DNA from: Clostridium_AM tanneri
GTDB lineage: Bacteria > Bacillota > Clostridia > Clostridiales > Clostridiaceae
Direction: 5' to 3'
Assembly: GCF_033659955.1 (NCBI RefSeq)
Contig: NZ_JARUJP010000008.1
Coordinates: 105,838 to 169,837 of the forward strand
DNA: 64,000 nucleotides
Below the pieces are notes generated by a model that saw only the letters and a program-made list of their open reading frames with translations, searched no databases and was not told where the DNA came from. Positions within the stretch are counted from its first letter, which is position 1; each line of letters begins with the position of its first letter. Positions 16,936 to 24,684 of this stretch are shown here, in pieces. The position numbers and the translations under genes are program-made.

Positions 16936-18852
16936 ATGGTAAAGATTACTTTAAAAGATGGAAGCATAGTTGAAGTAGAAAAAGGATCAAAAGTAGCAGA
17001 AGTAGCTGCTAAACTAAGTACCTCATTAGCTAAAAAAGCTTTAGGAGCTAAAATAAACGGAGAAGCAGCAGAGCTAATGACAGAAATAAATGATGATTGT
17101 AAGTTAGAGATTCTAACTTTTGAGGATGAGGACGGTAAGAAGACTTTAAGACATACTGCATCTCATATACTTGCTCAAGCAATTAAAAGATTATATCCAG
17201 AAGTTAAGTTAGCTATAGGACCAGCGATTGATAACGGATTCTATTATGACTTCGATGCTGATTTTTCATTTACTCCAGAAATGCTTGAAAAAGTAGAAGC
17301 TGAAATGAACAAGATAGTTAAAGAAGATCACAAGCTTGAAAAATTCGAACTTTCAAGAGAAGAAGCTATAAAGCTTATGGAAGAAAAGGGAGAAAGTTAT
17401 AAGGTTGAATTAATAAAGGACTTAGAAGAAGGAGCAGTAATATCCTTCTATAAAGAGGGAGAATTCGTAGACCTATGTGCAGGACCTCACGTACCATCTA
17501 CAGGAAAAGTAAAGGCTGTTAAACTTCTTTCAATAGCTGGTGCTTACTGGAGAGGCGATGAGAAAAATAAAATGCTTCAAAGAATTTACGGAACAGCCTT
17601 TGAAAAGAAAGCTGAACTTGATGAGCACTTAAAGATGCTTGAAGAAGCAAAAAAGAGAGATCACAGAAAGATTGGTAAAGAATTAGATCTATTTAGTATT
17701 CATGAAGAAGGACCTGGATTCCCATTCTTCCATCCAAAGGGAATGGTAGTAAGAAATACACTACAAAACTTCTGGAGAGAAATGCACAGAAAAGCTGCTT
17801 ATGATGAAATAATGACTCCTATAATCCTAAATGAAGCATTATGGCATCAATCTGGACACTGGGATCACTATAAAGACAATATGTACTTCACAAAGATAGA
17901 TGAAGGAGATTATGCTATAAAGCCAATGAACTGCCCAGGTTCAATACTTGTTTACAAAAACGATATACACTCTTACAGAGATCTTCCTTTAAGATATGCT
18001 GAAATGGGAGTTGTTCACAGACATGAAAAATCTGGAGCATTACATGGACTAATGAGAGTTAGATGCTTTACTCAAGATGATGCTCATATATTTATCACTA
18101 AGGAACAAATAAGAGAAGAAGTACTTGGTGTTATAAGTCTTATAGATAACTTCTATAAAGTATTTGGATTTGAGTACTTTGTTGAGCTTTCAACAAGACC
18201 AGAAGATTCAATGGGAACTGATGAAGAGTGGGAAGCAGCAACTAACGGCTTAAGAGACGCTTTAGAGGATATAGGACTTAAGTATAAAGTTAATGAAGGT
18301 GATGGAGCATTCTACGGACCTAAAATAGACTTCCACTTAAGAGACTGCATAGGTAGAACATGGCAGTGTGGAACTGTACAGCTTGATTTCCAAATGCCAG
18401 AAAGATTTGACTTAAATTATGTGGGAGCAGATGGAGAAAGACATAGACCAGTTATGATTCACAGAGTTGTATTTGGATCTATTGAAAGATTTATAGGAAT
18501 ATTAACTGAGCATTATGCAGGGGCATTCCCAGCTTGGCTTGCACCAGTTCAAGTTAAGGTTATGAATATAACTGATGGTCAAGTTGAATATGTAAAGAAA
18601 ATTGCAGATGAGTTAAAGAAAAATGATATAAGAGTTGAACTAGACTTAAGAAATGAAAAAATCGGATATAAGATTAGAGAAGCTCAACTTCAGAAGGTAC
18701 CATACATGCTTGTTATTGGAGACAAAGAAATGAACGAAGGAAACGTAGCAATAAGAAGCAGAAAACAAGGTGATATTGGTACAATGAGCTTAGAAGGATT
18801 TATTTCAAAAATAAAAGAAGAAATAGATAAAAAAATAAGCATAGTTGACTAA
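16936..18852 (+). CDS. thrS: Threonine--tRNA ligase
   Basis: A 638-residue class II synthetase. Domains in order: TGS (residues 1-63), editing/SAD domain with HTASH (about 75) and CAGPH (about 183), catalytic core with MNCPGS, RCFTQDDAH (motif 2 region) and the motif 3 arginine, and an anticodon-binding C-terminus. All key zinc ligands (Cys in MNCPGS and two His) appear present. Length is normal. Controlled by the T-box upstream. Confidence 0.98.
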   Translation: MVKITLKDGSIVEVEKGSKVAEVAAKLSTSLAKKALGAKINGEAAELMTEINDDCKLEILTFEDEDGKKTLRHTASHILAQAIKRLYPEVKLAIGPAIDNGFYYDFDADFSFTPEMLEKVEAEMNKIVKEDHKLEKFELSREEAIKLMEEKGESYKVELIKDLEEGAVISFYKEGEFVDLCAGPHVPSTGKVKAVKLLSIAGAYWRGDEKNKMLQRIYGTAFEKKAELDEHLKMLEEAKKRDHRKIGKELDLFSIHEEGPGFPFFHPKGMVVRNTLQNFWREMHRKAAYDEIMTPIILNEALWHQSGHWDHYKDNMYFTKIDEGDYAIKPMNCPGSILVYKNDIHSYRDLPLRYAEMGVVHRHEKSGALHGLMRVRCFTQDDAHIFITKEQIREEVLGVISLIDNFYKVFGFEYFVELSTRPEDSMGTDEEWEAATNGLRDALEDIGLKYKVNEGDGAFYGPKIDFHLRDCIGRTWQCGTVQLDFQMPERFDLNYVGADGERHRPVMIHRVVFGSIERFIGILTEHYAGAFPAWLAPVQVKVMNITDGQVEYVKKIADELKKNDIRVELDLRNEKIGYKIREAQLQKVPYMLVIGDKEMNEGNVAIRSRKQGDIGTMSLEGFISKIKEEIDKKISIVD

Positions 18853-18859
18853 TAAAATA

Positions 18860-18888
18860 TTGACAATTTAATATTATAGGTTTATAAT
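18860..18888 (+). promoter_or_regulatory. infC operon promoter, perfect consensus
   Basis: TTGACA (18860-18865), 17 bases, TATAAT (18883-18888), starting eight bases after the thrS stop codon. Confidence 0.9.
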
Positions 18889-18894
18889 ACTATT

Positions 18895-19000
18895 TGTTAA
18901 GAAGAAACAGCCGTTTCTCACCTTGCAGCACAGCTAGTAGGGTTATTGGAAGCATTTATTTACTAGTGTATTCTAAGGACGGCTTTGCCGTCCTTTTTTA
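18895..19000 (+). promoter_or_regulatory. infC-rpmI-rplT leader with attenuator (L20-leader-like)
   Basis: About 105-base leader ending in a terminator, stem aaggacggc / gccgtcctt plus T-run at 18975-18999. The segment agccgt at 18909-18914 can pair with acggct in the left arm of the terminator (18979-18984), giving an alternative antiterminator fold. In Firmicutes this operon is autoregulated by L20 through such a leader; binding here is inferred from position and fold. Confidence 0.75.
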
Positions 19001-19045
19001 TGTTTAAATAAATTAATGTCTATAAATTCACTGGAGGTGAAAGTT

Positions 19046-19558
19046 ATTAGTAAAGATCTTCTTTTAAATGAGGAAATAAGAGAAAAAGAAATTAGGGTTA
19101 TTGGGGATGATGGCTCTCAGTTAGGTATCCTAGCATCTAGAGACGCACTTAGAATGGCAGAAGAAAAAGAGTTAGATTTAGTTATGATATCACCAAATGC
19201 TAACCCACCAGTTTGCAAAATAATGGATTATGGTAAATTCATTTATGAGCAAGCTAAAAAAGATAAAGAGGCTAAGAAGAAACAAAAAGTTATTAGTGTA
19301 AAAGAAATTAGACTTAGTCCAACTATCGAAGAACATGATATTTCAATAAAAGCTAACAATGCAAGAAAATTTTTGATTGCAGGAGATAAAGTTAAAGTAA
19401 CTGTTAGGTTTAGAGGTAGAGAAGCTGATTATTCACATATAGGTAAAAAAATACTAGCTGATTTTTATACTAAAGTTGAAGATGTCTGCATTCTAGAAAA
19501 AGAAGCAAAATTAGAAGGTAGAAACATGATAATGATTTTATCATCAAAGAAAGCATAA
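19046..19558 (+). CDS. infC: Translation initiation factor IF-3, AUU start codon
   Basis: A 170-residue IF-3 that binds the 30S subunit and checks initiation codons. It has the N-domain (LLNEEIREKEIRVI) and the C-domain (KEIRLSPTIEEHDI, VTVRFRGRE). I start it at ATT 19046, eight bases after GGAGG; the sequence then reads SKDLLLNEEIR, matching the N-terminus of Bacillus IF-3, which also uses AUU. An ATG at 19016 would add ten residues and put the RBS inside the gene. The AUU start gives the classical autoregulation by IF-3 itself. Confidence 0.95.
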   Translation: MSKDLLLNEEIREKEIRVIGDDGSQLGILASRDALRMAEEKELDLVMISPNANPPVCKIMDYGKFIYEQAKKDKEAKKKQKVISVKEIRLSPTIEEHDISIKANNARKFLIAGDKVKVTVRFRGREADYSHIGKKILADFYTKVEDVCILEKEAKLEGRNMIMILSSKKA

Positions 19559-19577
19559 TTGAGAGGAGGAATTTATT

Positions 19578-19778
19578 ATGCCAAAAATGAAAACTAAAAA
19601 AAGTGTTGCAAAAAGATTCAAAGTTACAGGAACAGGTAAGCTTAAAAGAGCAAAAGCTTTCAAGAGCCATATATTAACTAAGAAGAGCACAAAAACTAAG
19701 AGAAATCTTAGAAAGACTGGATATGTTTCAGAAACTCAAGAAAAAACAATGAAAACATTAATGCCTTACGCTAAGTAG
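19578..19778 (+). CDS. rpmI: 50S ribosomal protein L35
   Basis: A 66-residue, strongly basic protein starting MPKMKTKKSVAKRFKVTGTG, the L35 signature, with HILTKKSTKTKRNLR. Second gene of infC-rpmI-rplT, with GAGAGGAGG before the ATG. Confidence 0.98.
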   Translation: MPKMKTKKSVAKRFKVTGTGKLKRAKAFKSHILTKKSTKTKRNLRKTGYVSETQEKTMKTLMPYAK

Positions 19779-19803
19779 TAGGCTCTAGAAGGAGGATTTT
19801 TAA

Positions 19804-20163
19804 ATGGCAAGAGTAAAAAGAGCCGTAAACGCTCGTAAATATCATAAAAAAATATTAAAACTTGCAAAAGGATACTATGGTGGAAAAAGCAAGTTATTTA
19901 AAACAGCTAATGAAACTGTTATAAGAGCATTAAGAAATGCTTATGTTGGAAGAAGATTAAAGAAGAGAGACTTCAGAAAACTTTGGATAGCTAGAATAAA
20001 CGCAGCTACAAGAATGAATGGTCTTTCATATTCTAAATTCATGAATGGTATAAAAACTGCAGGTATCGATATAAACAGAAAGATGCTTTCAGAAATAGCT
20101 ATAAATGACCCTAAAGCATTCACTGAATTAGTTGAAATAGCTAAAAAGCAATTAAACGCTTAA
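19804..20163 (+). CDS. rplT: 50S ribosomal protein L20
   Basis: A 119-residue RNA-binding ribosomal protein with the MARVKRAVNARKYHKKIL start and KLWIARINAATR motif. Needed early in 50S assembly and the likely feedback regulator of this operon. AGAAGGAGG site upstream; terminator follows. Confidence 0.98.
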   Translation: MARVKRAVNARKYHKKILKLAKGYYGGKSKLFKTANETVIRALRNAYVGRRLKKRDFRKLWIARINAATRMNGLSYSKFMNGIKTAGIDINRKMLSEIAINDPKAFTELVEIAKKQLNA

Positions 20164-20174
20164 TATACATAAAA

Positions 20175-20201
20175 GATGCAGCGATGACGCTGCATTTTTT
20201 A
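20175..20201 (+). terminator. Terminator of the infC operon
   Basis: Stem atgcagcg / cgctgcat with 4-base loop and six or more T's, 12 bases after rplT. Confidence 0.9.
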
Positions 20202-20309
20202 TATTTATGGACATATAAATTATGTAAACTCATCAAATATAGAAGTTTTTCAAATAACCAGCAATTATACTAGCTTTTACTTATAATATTATTAAACTTT
20301 TAATATGTA

Positions 20310-20339
20310 GACAAGTATTACCTATAGGATATACTTGTC
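20310..20339. repeat. Inverted repeat upstream of ktrB
   Basis: Nine-base arms gacaagtat / atacttgtc around a 12-base spacer, 76 bases before ktrB. No T-run, so more likely an operator than a terminator. No c-di-AMP riboswitch consensus was seen in this 251-base gap. Confidence 0.35.
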
Positions 20340-20414
20340 ATAAATAATTATTTTAGAACTACAGATAATATTTAATAAATAAAAATTATCATTAAATAAG
20401 GAAGGTATCTTAAG

Positions 20415-21758
20415 ATGAAGGTAGCAATCAATCGGTGGTGCAAGGTCAACGAAATTCAAATATTAGTGTTAGGTTTTGCCGCAGTAATTTTTATCGGAGC
20501 AATTTTGTTATCCCTGCCAGTGTCCTCAAGAAGTGGACAGTACACTAATTTTATTGATTGTCTTTTTGTATCTACGTCAGCAACCTGTGTAACAGGATTA
20601 GTAACAGTAGATACAGGAACCCATTGGAGTAATTTTGGCCAGTTTGTAATCTTATGTTTAATTCAAGTTGGTGGACTAGGTTTCATGTCAATAGCTACGT
20701 TGTTTGCATTACTTATGGGAAAAAGAATTACTTTAAAGGAGAGGCTTGTTATTCAGCAGTCTCTTAATTCTTTTTCAATACAGGGCCTTGTAAAGATGTC
20801 AAAATATCTATTGAAATTTACTATATTAGTAGAAATTATTGGGGCTACTTTACTAGCAACGCAATTCATACCGGAATTTGGAGTAGCTAAAGGTATATAT
20901 TATGGAATTTTTCACTCTATATCTGCTTATTGTAATGCAGGAATAGATTTAATAGGAGAATTTAGAAGTGTAACTCCATATGCAGATAATCCATTAATAT
21001 TAATGACTATAGCATCATTAATTACAATAGGAGGTCTTGGATTCTTTGTTTGGCAGGAAATATATAGCTTTAGAACTACTAAAAAGTTATCTTTACATTC
21101 AAAAATAGTAATAATATCTACAGTAATTTTAATTGTAGGTGGGGCAATTTTAATGTTTATATTCGAAATGAATAATGTTAAAACAATAGCTAATATGCCT
21201 TTAAGAGATAAGATAGTAAACTCCATATTTGCCTCAGTGGTTCCAAGAACTGCTGGATTCAACTCAGTTCCTACGGCAGATATGACAGAGGGCGGAAAGT
21301 TCTTAACAATAGTACTTATGTTCATTGGTGGATCTCCAGGATCTACAGCAGGAGGAATAAAAACCACTACAGCAGCTTTACTTGCTATTACAGTAGTTTC
21401 TATTATAAGAGGAAGAGAAGACGCTGAAATATATGAAAGAAGAATAGGAAAAGAAATTGTGTATAGAGCGTTAGTTGTAGCAACTTTAGGAATGTGTATT
21501 GTCTTAGTAGCTACCATCATATTGTGTATAACAGAAAAGACTACCTTAGACTATATCGTGTACGAAGTTGTATCTGCTTTTGGAACTGTAGGTTTGACCC
21601 TTGGGTTAACACCGGAGCTTAGTACACCGGGAAAGCTTTTAATTGCTTTTATTATGTATTGTGGAAGGTTAGGTCCTTTAACAGTGGCATTGTCTCTTGC
21701 ACAAAAGAGCATGCCTGGTTCTATAAAATATCCTGAAGATAAAATTATAATTGGATAG
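20415..21758 (+). CDS. ktrB: Potassium uptake channel subunit KtrB/TrkH family
   Basis: A 447-residue membrane protein with about ten hydrophobic segments arranged as four M1-P-M2 repeats. The pore glycines appear in TCVTGL, YCNAGID, TAGFNS and FGTVGLT. It would carry K+ with Na+ or H+ coupling. The next gene, 11 bases away, is the RCK gating subunit, giving a KtrAB-type pair. Start ATG has AAGGAAGG upstream. Confidence 0.9.
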   Translation: MKVAINRWCKVNEIQILVLGFAAVIFIGAILLSLPVSSRSGQYTNFIDCLFVSTSATCVTGLVTVDTGTHWSNFGQFVILCLIQVGGLGFMSIATLFALLMGKRITLKERLVIQQSLNSFSIQGLVKMSKYLLKFTILVEIIGATLLATQFIPEFGVAKGIYYGIFHSISAYCNAGIDLIGEFRSVTPYADNPLILMTIASLITIGGLGFFVWQEIYSFRTTKKLSLHSKIVIISTVILIVGGAILMFIFEMNNVKTIANMPLRDKIVNSIFASVVPRTAGFNSVPTADMTEGGKFLTIVLMFIGGSPGSTAGGIKTTTAALLAITVVSIIRGREDAEIYERRIGKEIVYRALVVATLGMCIVLVATIILCITEKTTLDYIVYEVVSAFGTVGLTLGLTPELSTPGKLLIAFIMYCGRLGPLTVALSLAQKSMPGSIKYPEDKIIIG

Positions 21759-21769
21759 AGGTGGGTTTT

Positions 21770-22429
21770 ATGAATAAAAAACAATTTCTTGTAATAGGTT
21801 TGGGGAGATTTGGAACATCTGTAGCTAGAACCCTATATCAGCTAGGTCATGATGTATTAGCAGTGGATACTAATGAGGAAAGAGTTCAAAATGTAGCAGA
21901 GGATGTAACACATGCTATTCATACGGATGCTACAGACGAAGAAAATTTAAAGTCATTAGGTATAAATAATTTTGATGTGGCAATAGTTGGAATAGGGGTA
22001 GATATACAAGACAGTGTTATGATAACTCTTTTGTTAAAGGAAGTTGGCATTAAGTATGTTATTGCAAAGGCAAATACAGAACTTCATGCAAAAATTTTAT
22101 ATAAAATTGGAGCAGATAAAGTAGTTTTCCCAGAAAGAGATACCGGTGTAAGAGTTGCTCACGACCTTGTAGGTGATAATGTACTAGATTATATTGAACT
22201 TTCATCAGAGTATAGTATTGCAGAAATTATGTCTGAGGAGAGTTGGTATGGTAGAACCCTAGGAGAATTAGATATGAGGTCAAGATACGGAATAAATGTA
22301 GTGGCTGTAAAGAGAGCAGATGACATAGATATATCTCCTACTTCAGATTATACCATCCAAAAAGGTGATGTAATTGTAGCAATTGGTAAGTACAAGTGCT
22401 TAAATAAGCTAGAGGTTATCAAAGGATAA
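21770..22429 (+). CDS. ktrA: Potassium uptake regulatory subunit (RCK/TrkA family)
   Basis: A 219-residue cytosolic gating subunit. The RCK-N Rossmann motif GLGRFGTSVARTL (residues 9-21) and an acidic residue after strand 2 (AVDTNEE) bind nucleotide; residues from about 135 on form the RCK-C domain, which in many KtrA proteins binds c-di-AMP. I start at the ATG after AGAGGTGGG; a GTG nine bases upstream overlaps that site. Confidence 0.92.
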   Translation: MNKKQFLVIGLGRFGTSVARTLYQLGHDVLAVDTNEERVQNVAEDVTHAIHTDATDEENLKSLGINNFDVAIVGIGVDIQDSVMITLLLKEVGIKYVIAKANTELHAKILYKIGADKVVFPERDTGVRVAHDLVGDNVLDYIELSSEYSIAEIMSEESWYGRTLGELDMRSRYGINVVAVKRADDIDISPTSDYTIQKGDVIVAIGKYKCLNKLEVIKG

Positions 22430-22442
22430 GGGTGAATTATAA

Positions 22443-23225
22443 TTGGAAACTATTCAAAGCAAGGACAATTTATTAATTAAAGAAATAAAAAAGCTAAAAG
22501 ACAAAAAACATAGAACGGAAAGCGGAAGGTTTATAATTGAAGGTTTTAGGTTTGTTTCTGAAGCATTAGAGTCTGACTTTGAAGTTCCTATGGTTTTTAT
22601 AAGTGAAAAAGCTAAAGATAGATGGAATAACTTCAATGTTGAAGCTAAACTTCAGAAAAATACTAAAGTATATGTTGTAACAGAGCAAATTTTAAAAGTT
22701 ATCAGCAGCACAGATACACCTCAAGGAATTGTAGCTGTAGTTAATAATAAGAATATGGTTTTACAGAATAAATCAGGTTTTTATATATTAGTTGACAAAG
22801 TCCAAGACCCTGGCAATATGGGAACTATAATAAGAACTGCTCATGCAGCAGGGGCGCTAGGTATTTTAGTAACTAAGGGAACTGTAGATATTTATAATGA
22901 AAAGACTTTAAGATCTACAATGGGATCAATTTTTCATATACCTATTATACAGGATGATAACTTAGAGCAGTTACGTTTTTTAAGAGAGAATGATTTTAGG
23001 TTAGTTGTAAGTTCATTGGATACGAAAAGTAATTTCTATGATGCAAATTTAAAAGATAAGGTAATAATAGCAGTGGGCAACGAGGGAAATGGTGTAAGTG
23101 ATGAAATAATCAGCTTATCGGATATTAAGGTGAAGATACCTATGCCTGGAGGAGCTGAATCCCTAAATGTGTCAGTGGCGGCATCAATTATGATGTTTGA
23201 AGTAGTAAGGCAAAAGCTAAGCTAA
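22443..23225 (+). CDS. TrmH/SpoU-family RNA 2'-O-methyltransferase, TTG start
   Basis: A 260-residue SPOUT enzyme. The N-terminal ~90 residues are a substrate-binding domain (RFIIEGFRFVSEAL). The knot region has motif 1 DPGNMGTIIRTAHAAG, motif 2 IAVGNEGNGVSDEI and motif 3 MPGGAESLNVSVAASIMMFE, which bind SAM. Likely modifies rRNA or tRNA. Start is TTG with aagggtga upstream, 13 bases after ktrA. The same gene order before pheS is common in Firmicutes. Confidence 0.88.
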   Translation: METIQSKDNLLIKEIKKLKDKKHRTESGRFIIEGFRFVSEALESDFEVPMVFISEKAKDRWNNFNVEAKLQKNTKVYVVTEQILKVISSTDTPQGIVAVVNNKNMVLQNKSGFYILVDKVQDPGNMGTIIRTAHAAGALGILVTKGTVDIYNEKTLRSTMGSIFHIPIIQDDNLEQLRFLRENDFRLVVSSLDTKSNFYDANLKDKVIIAVGNEGNGVSDEIISLSDIKVKIPMPGGAESLNVSVAASIMMFEVVRQKLS

Positions 23226-23232
23226 CTTTTTA

Positions 23233-23261
23233 TTGACAATTTATGAATGTATATGTAAAAT
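23233..23261 (+). promoter_or_regulatory. pheS promoter
   Basis: TTGACA (23233-23238), 17 bases, TAAAAT (23256-23261), before the T-box leader. Confidence 0.85.
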
Positions 23262-23289
23262 AAAAAAATACGATATATAAAATTACATA

Positions 23290-23531
23290 TATTAACTATG
23301 ATAGAGAGAGTAAATATATAGTTTCTTTAAGAGAGTGAAGGTCATGGCTGGAAGCCTTCTCAGAATACTTTATGTTGAAGTTCACTCTGGAGTTCTGATT
23401 GTGAAATAATAGTAGCAGTTGGCGGTATAACCGATAAATTTACAAAGAGGATATTGTTTATTACAGTATCAATTTGGGTGGTAACGCGGATTTAAGAGTT
23501 CGTCCCTTATTTGGGATGAACTTTTTTTATT
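23290..23531 (+). promoter_or_regulatory. T-box leader controlling pheST
   Basis: T-box gggtggtaacgcgg at 23476-23489, followed by terminator agttcgtccc / gggatgaact and a T-run (23496-23529). A Phe specifier TTC fits gaagTTCact near 23381. Uncharged tRNA-Phe should promote readthrough into pheS. The cognate tRNA-Phe gene is in this window at 12694. Confidence 0.92.
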
Positions 23532-23570
23532 TGTTATAGTATTTTTTAAAAATAGAAAGGAGCAGATCAA

Positions 23571-24590
23571 ATGAAAGAAAAATTACAGGCTATAGGTAAT
23601 AGTGCTCTTGAAGAATTAAAGAGTGCTGAAAATAGCGCTCAGCTTGAAAACATAAGAGTTAAGTACCTTGGTAAAAAGGGAGAATTAACACAAATACTTA
23701 GAGGTATGGGAGCATTGTCTTCTGAAGAAAGACCTTTGGTAGGAAAAATAGCTAACGAGGTAAGAGCTTCTATTGAAAATGCTTTAGATGAATACGCAAG
23801 AGAAATAAAAAATAAAGAAAAAAATGAAAGACTTCAAAATGAAGTAATTGATATCTCAATGCCTGGCATAAAACAAAACTTAGGTAAGAGACATCCACTT
23901 GAGCAAACTCTAAATGAGATGAAGGAAATATTCATATCTATGGGATTCTCAATAGAAGAAGGCCCTGAGGTAGAGCTTGACTACTATAACTTCGAAGCAT
24001 TAAATATACCTAAAAATCACCCAGCAAGAGGTGAGCAGGATACCTTCTACATAAATGATAATTTAGTTTTAAGAACACAAACATCACCACTACAAGTTAG
24101 AACTATGGAAAATCAAAAGCCTCCAATAAAAATGATAGCACCAGGAAAGGTTTATCGTTCAGATGCAGTAGATGCTACACATTCACCAATATTCTATCAA
24201 ATGGAAGGCTTGGTAGTGGATAAGGGAATAACTTTTGCAGATTTAAAAGGTACTCTTGAGTTATTTGCTAAAAAGATGTTCGGTGATAAGCTAAAAACTA
24301 AGTTTAGACCACACCATTTCCCATTTACAGAGCCTTCAGCAGAAATGGATGCTACTTGCTTCGTATGTAATGGAGAGGGTTGTAGAGTATGTAAGGGTGA
24401 AGGTTGGATGGAACTTTTAGGCTGCGGTATGGTTCATCCAGATGTCTTAAGAAATTGTGGAATAGACCCTGAAGTATATAGCGGATTTGCCTTTGGTTTC
24501 GGAGTAGACAGAATGGTTATGCTTAAATATGGCATAGATGATATAAGACAACTGTATGAAAGTGATATGAGATTTTTAAATCAGTTTTAA
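23571..24590 (+). CDS. pheS: Phenylalanine--tRNA ligase alpha subunit
   Basis: A 339-residue class II catalytic subunit. The N-terminal ~90 residues are a coiled coil that grips tRNA. The core has GPEVELDYYNFEALN, motif 2 (RSDAVDATHSPIFYQMEG) and motif 3 (GFGVDRMVMLKYG). A four-Cys knuckle, CFVCNGEGCRVC near residue 265, is a feature of many Firmicute PheS proteins. Forms an alpha2beta2 enzyme with PheT. Confidence 0.98.
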   Translation: MKEKLQAIGNSALEELKSAENSAQLENIRVKYLGKKGELTQILRGMGALSSEERPLVGKIANEVRASIENALDEYAREIKNKEKNERLQNEVIDISMPGIKQNLGKRHPLEQTLNEMKEIFISMGFSIEEGPEVELDYYNFEALNIPKNHPARGEQDTFYINDNLVLRTQTSPLQVRTMENQKPPIKMIAPGKVYRSDAVDATHSPIFYQMEGLVVDKGITFADLKGTLELFAKKMFGDKLKTKFRPHHFPFTEPSAEMDATCFVCNGEGCRVCKGEGWMELLGCGMVHPDVLRNCGIDPEVYSGFAFGFGVDRMVMLKYGIDDIRQLYESDMRFLNQF

Positions 24591-24684
24591 TTGAGGGCTA
24601 TAGATAGGTTATAACTGAGTTAGCAGTTAAGCTTATCACCTATAAGGAAATTTTACTAGTTAATTAAATAAGGAGGATTTGGAA

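Noticed and set aside
20202..20414. c-di-AMP (ydaO) riboswitch before ktrB
   Set aside because: The gap is short and lacks the conserved core; only a simple inverted repeat is present.
20927..21520. 197-residue minus-strand frame opposite ktrB
   Set aside because: Composition mirrors the membrane protein on the other strand; no RBS and no homology I can see.
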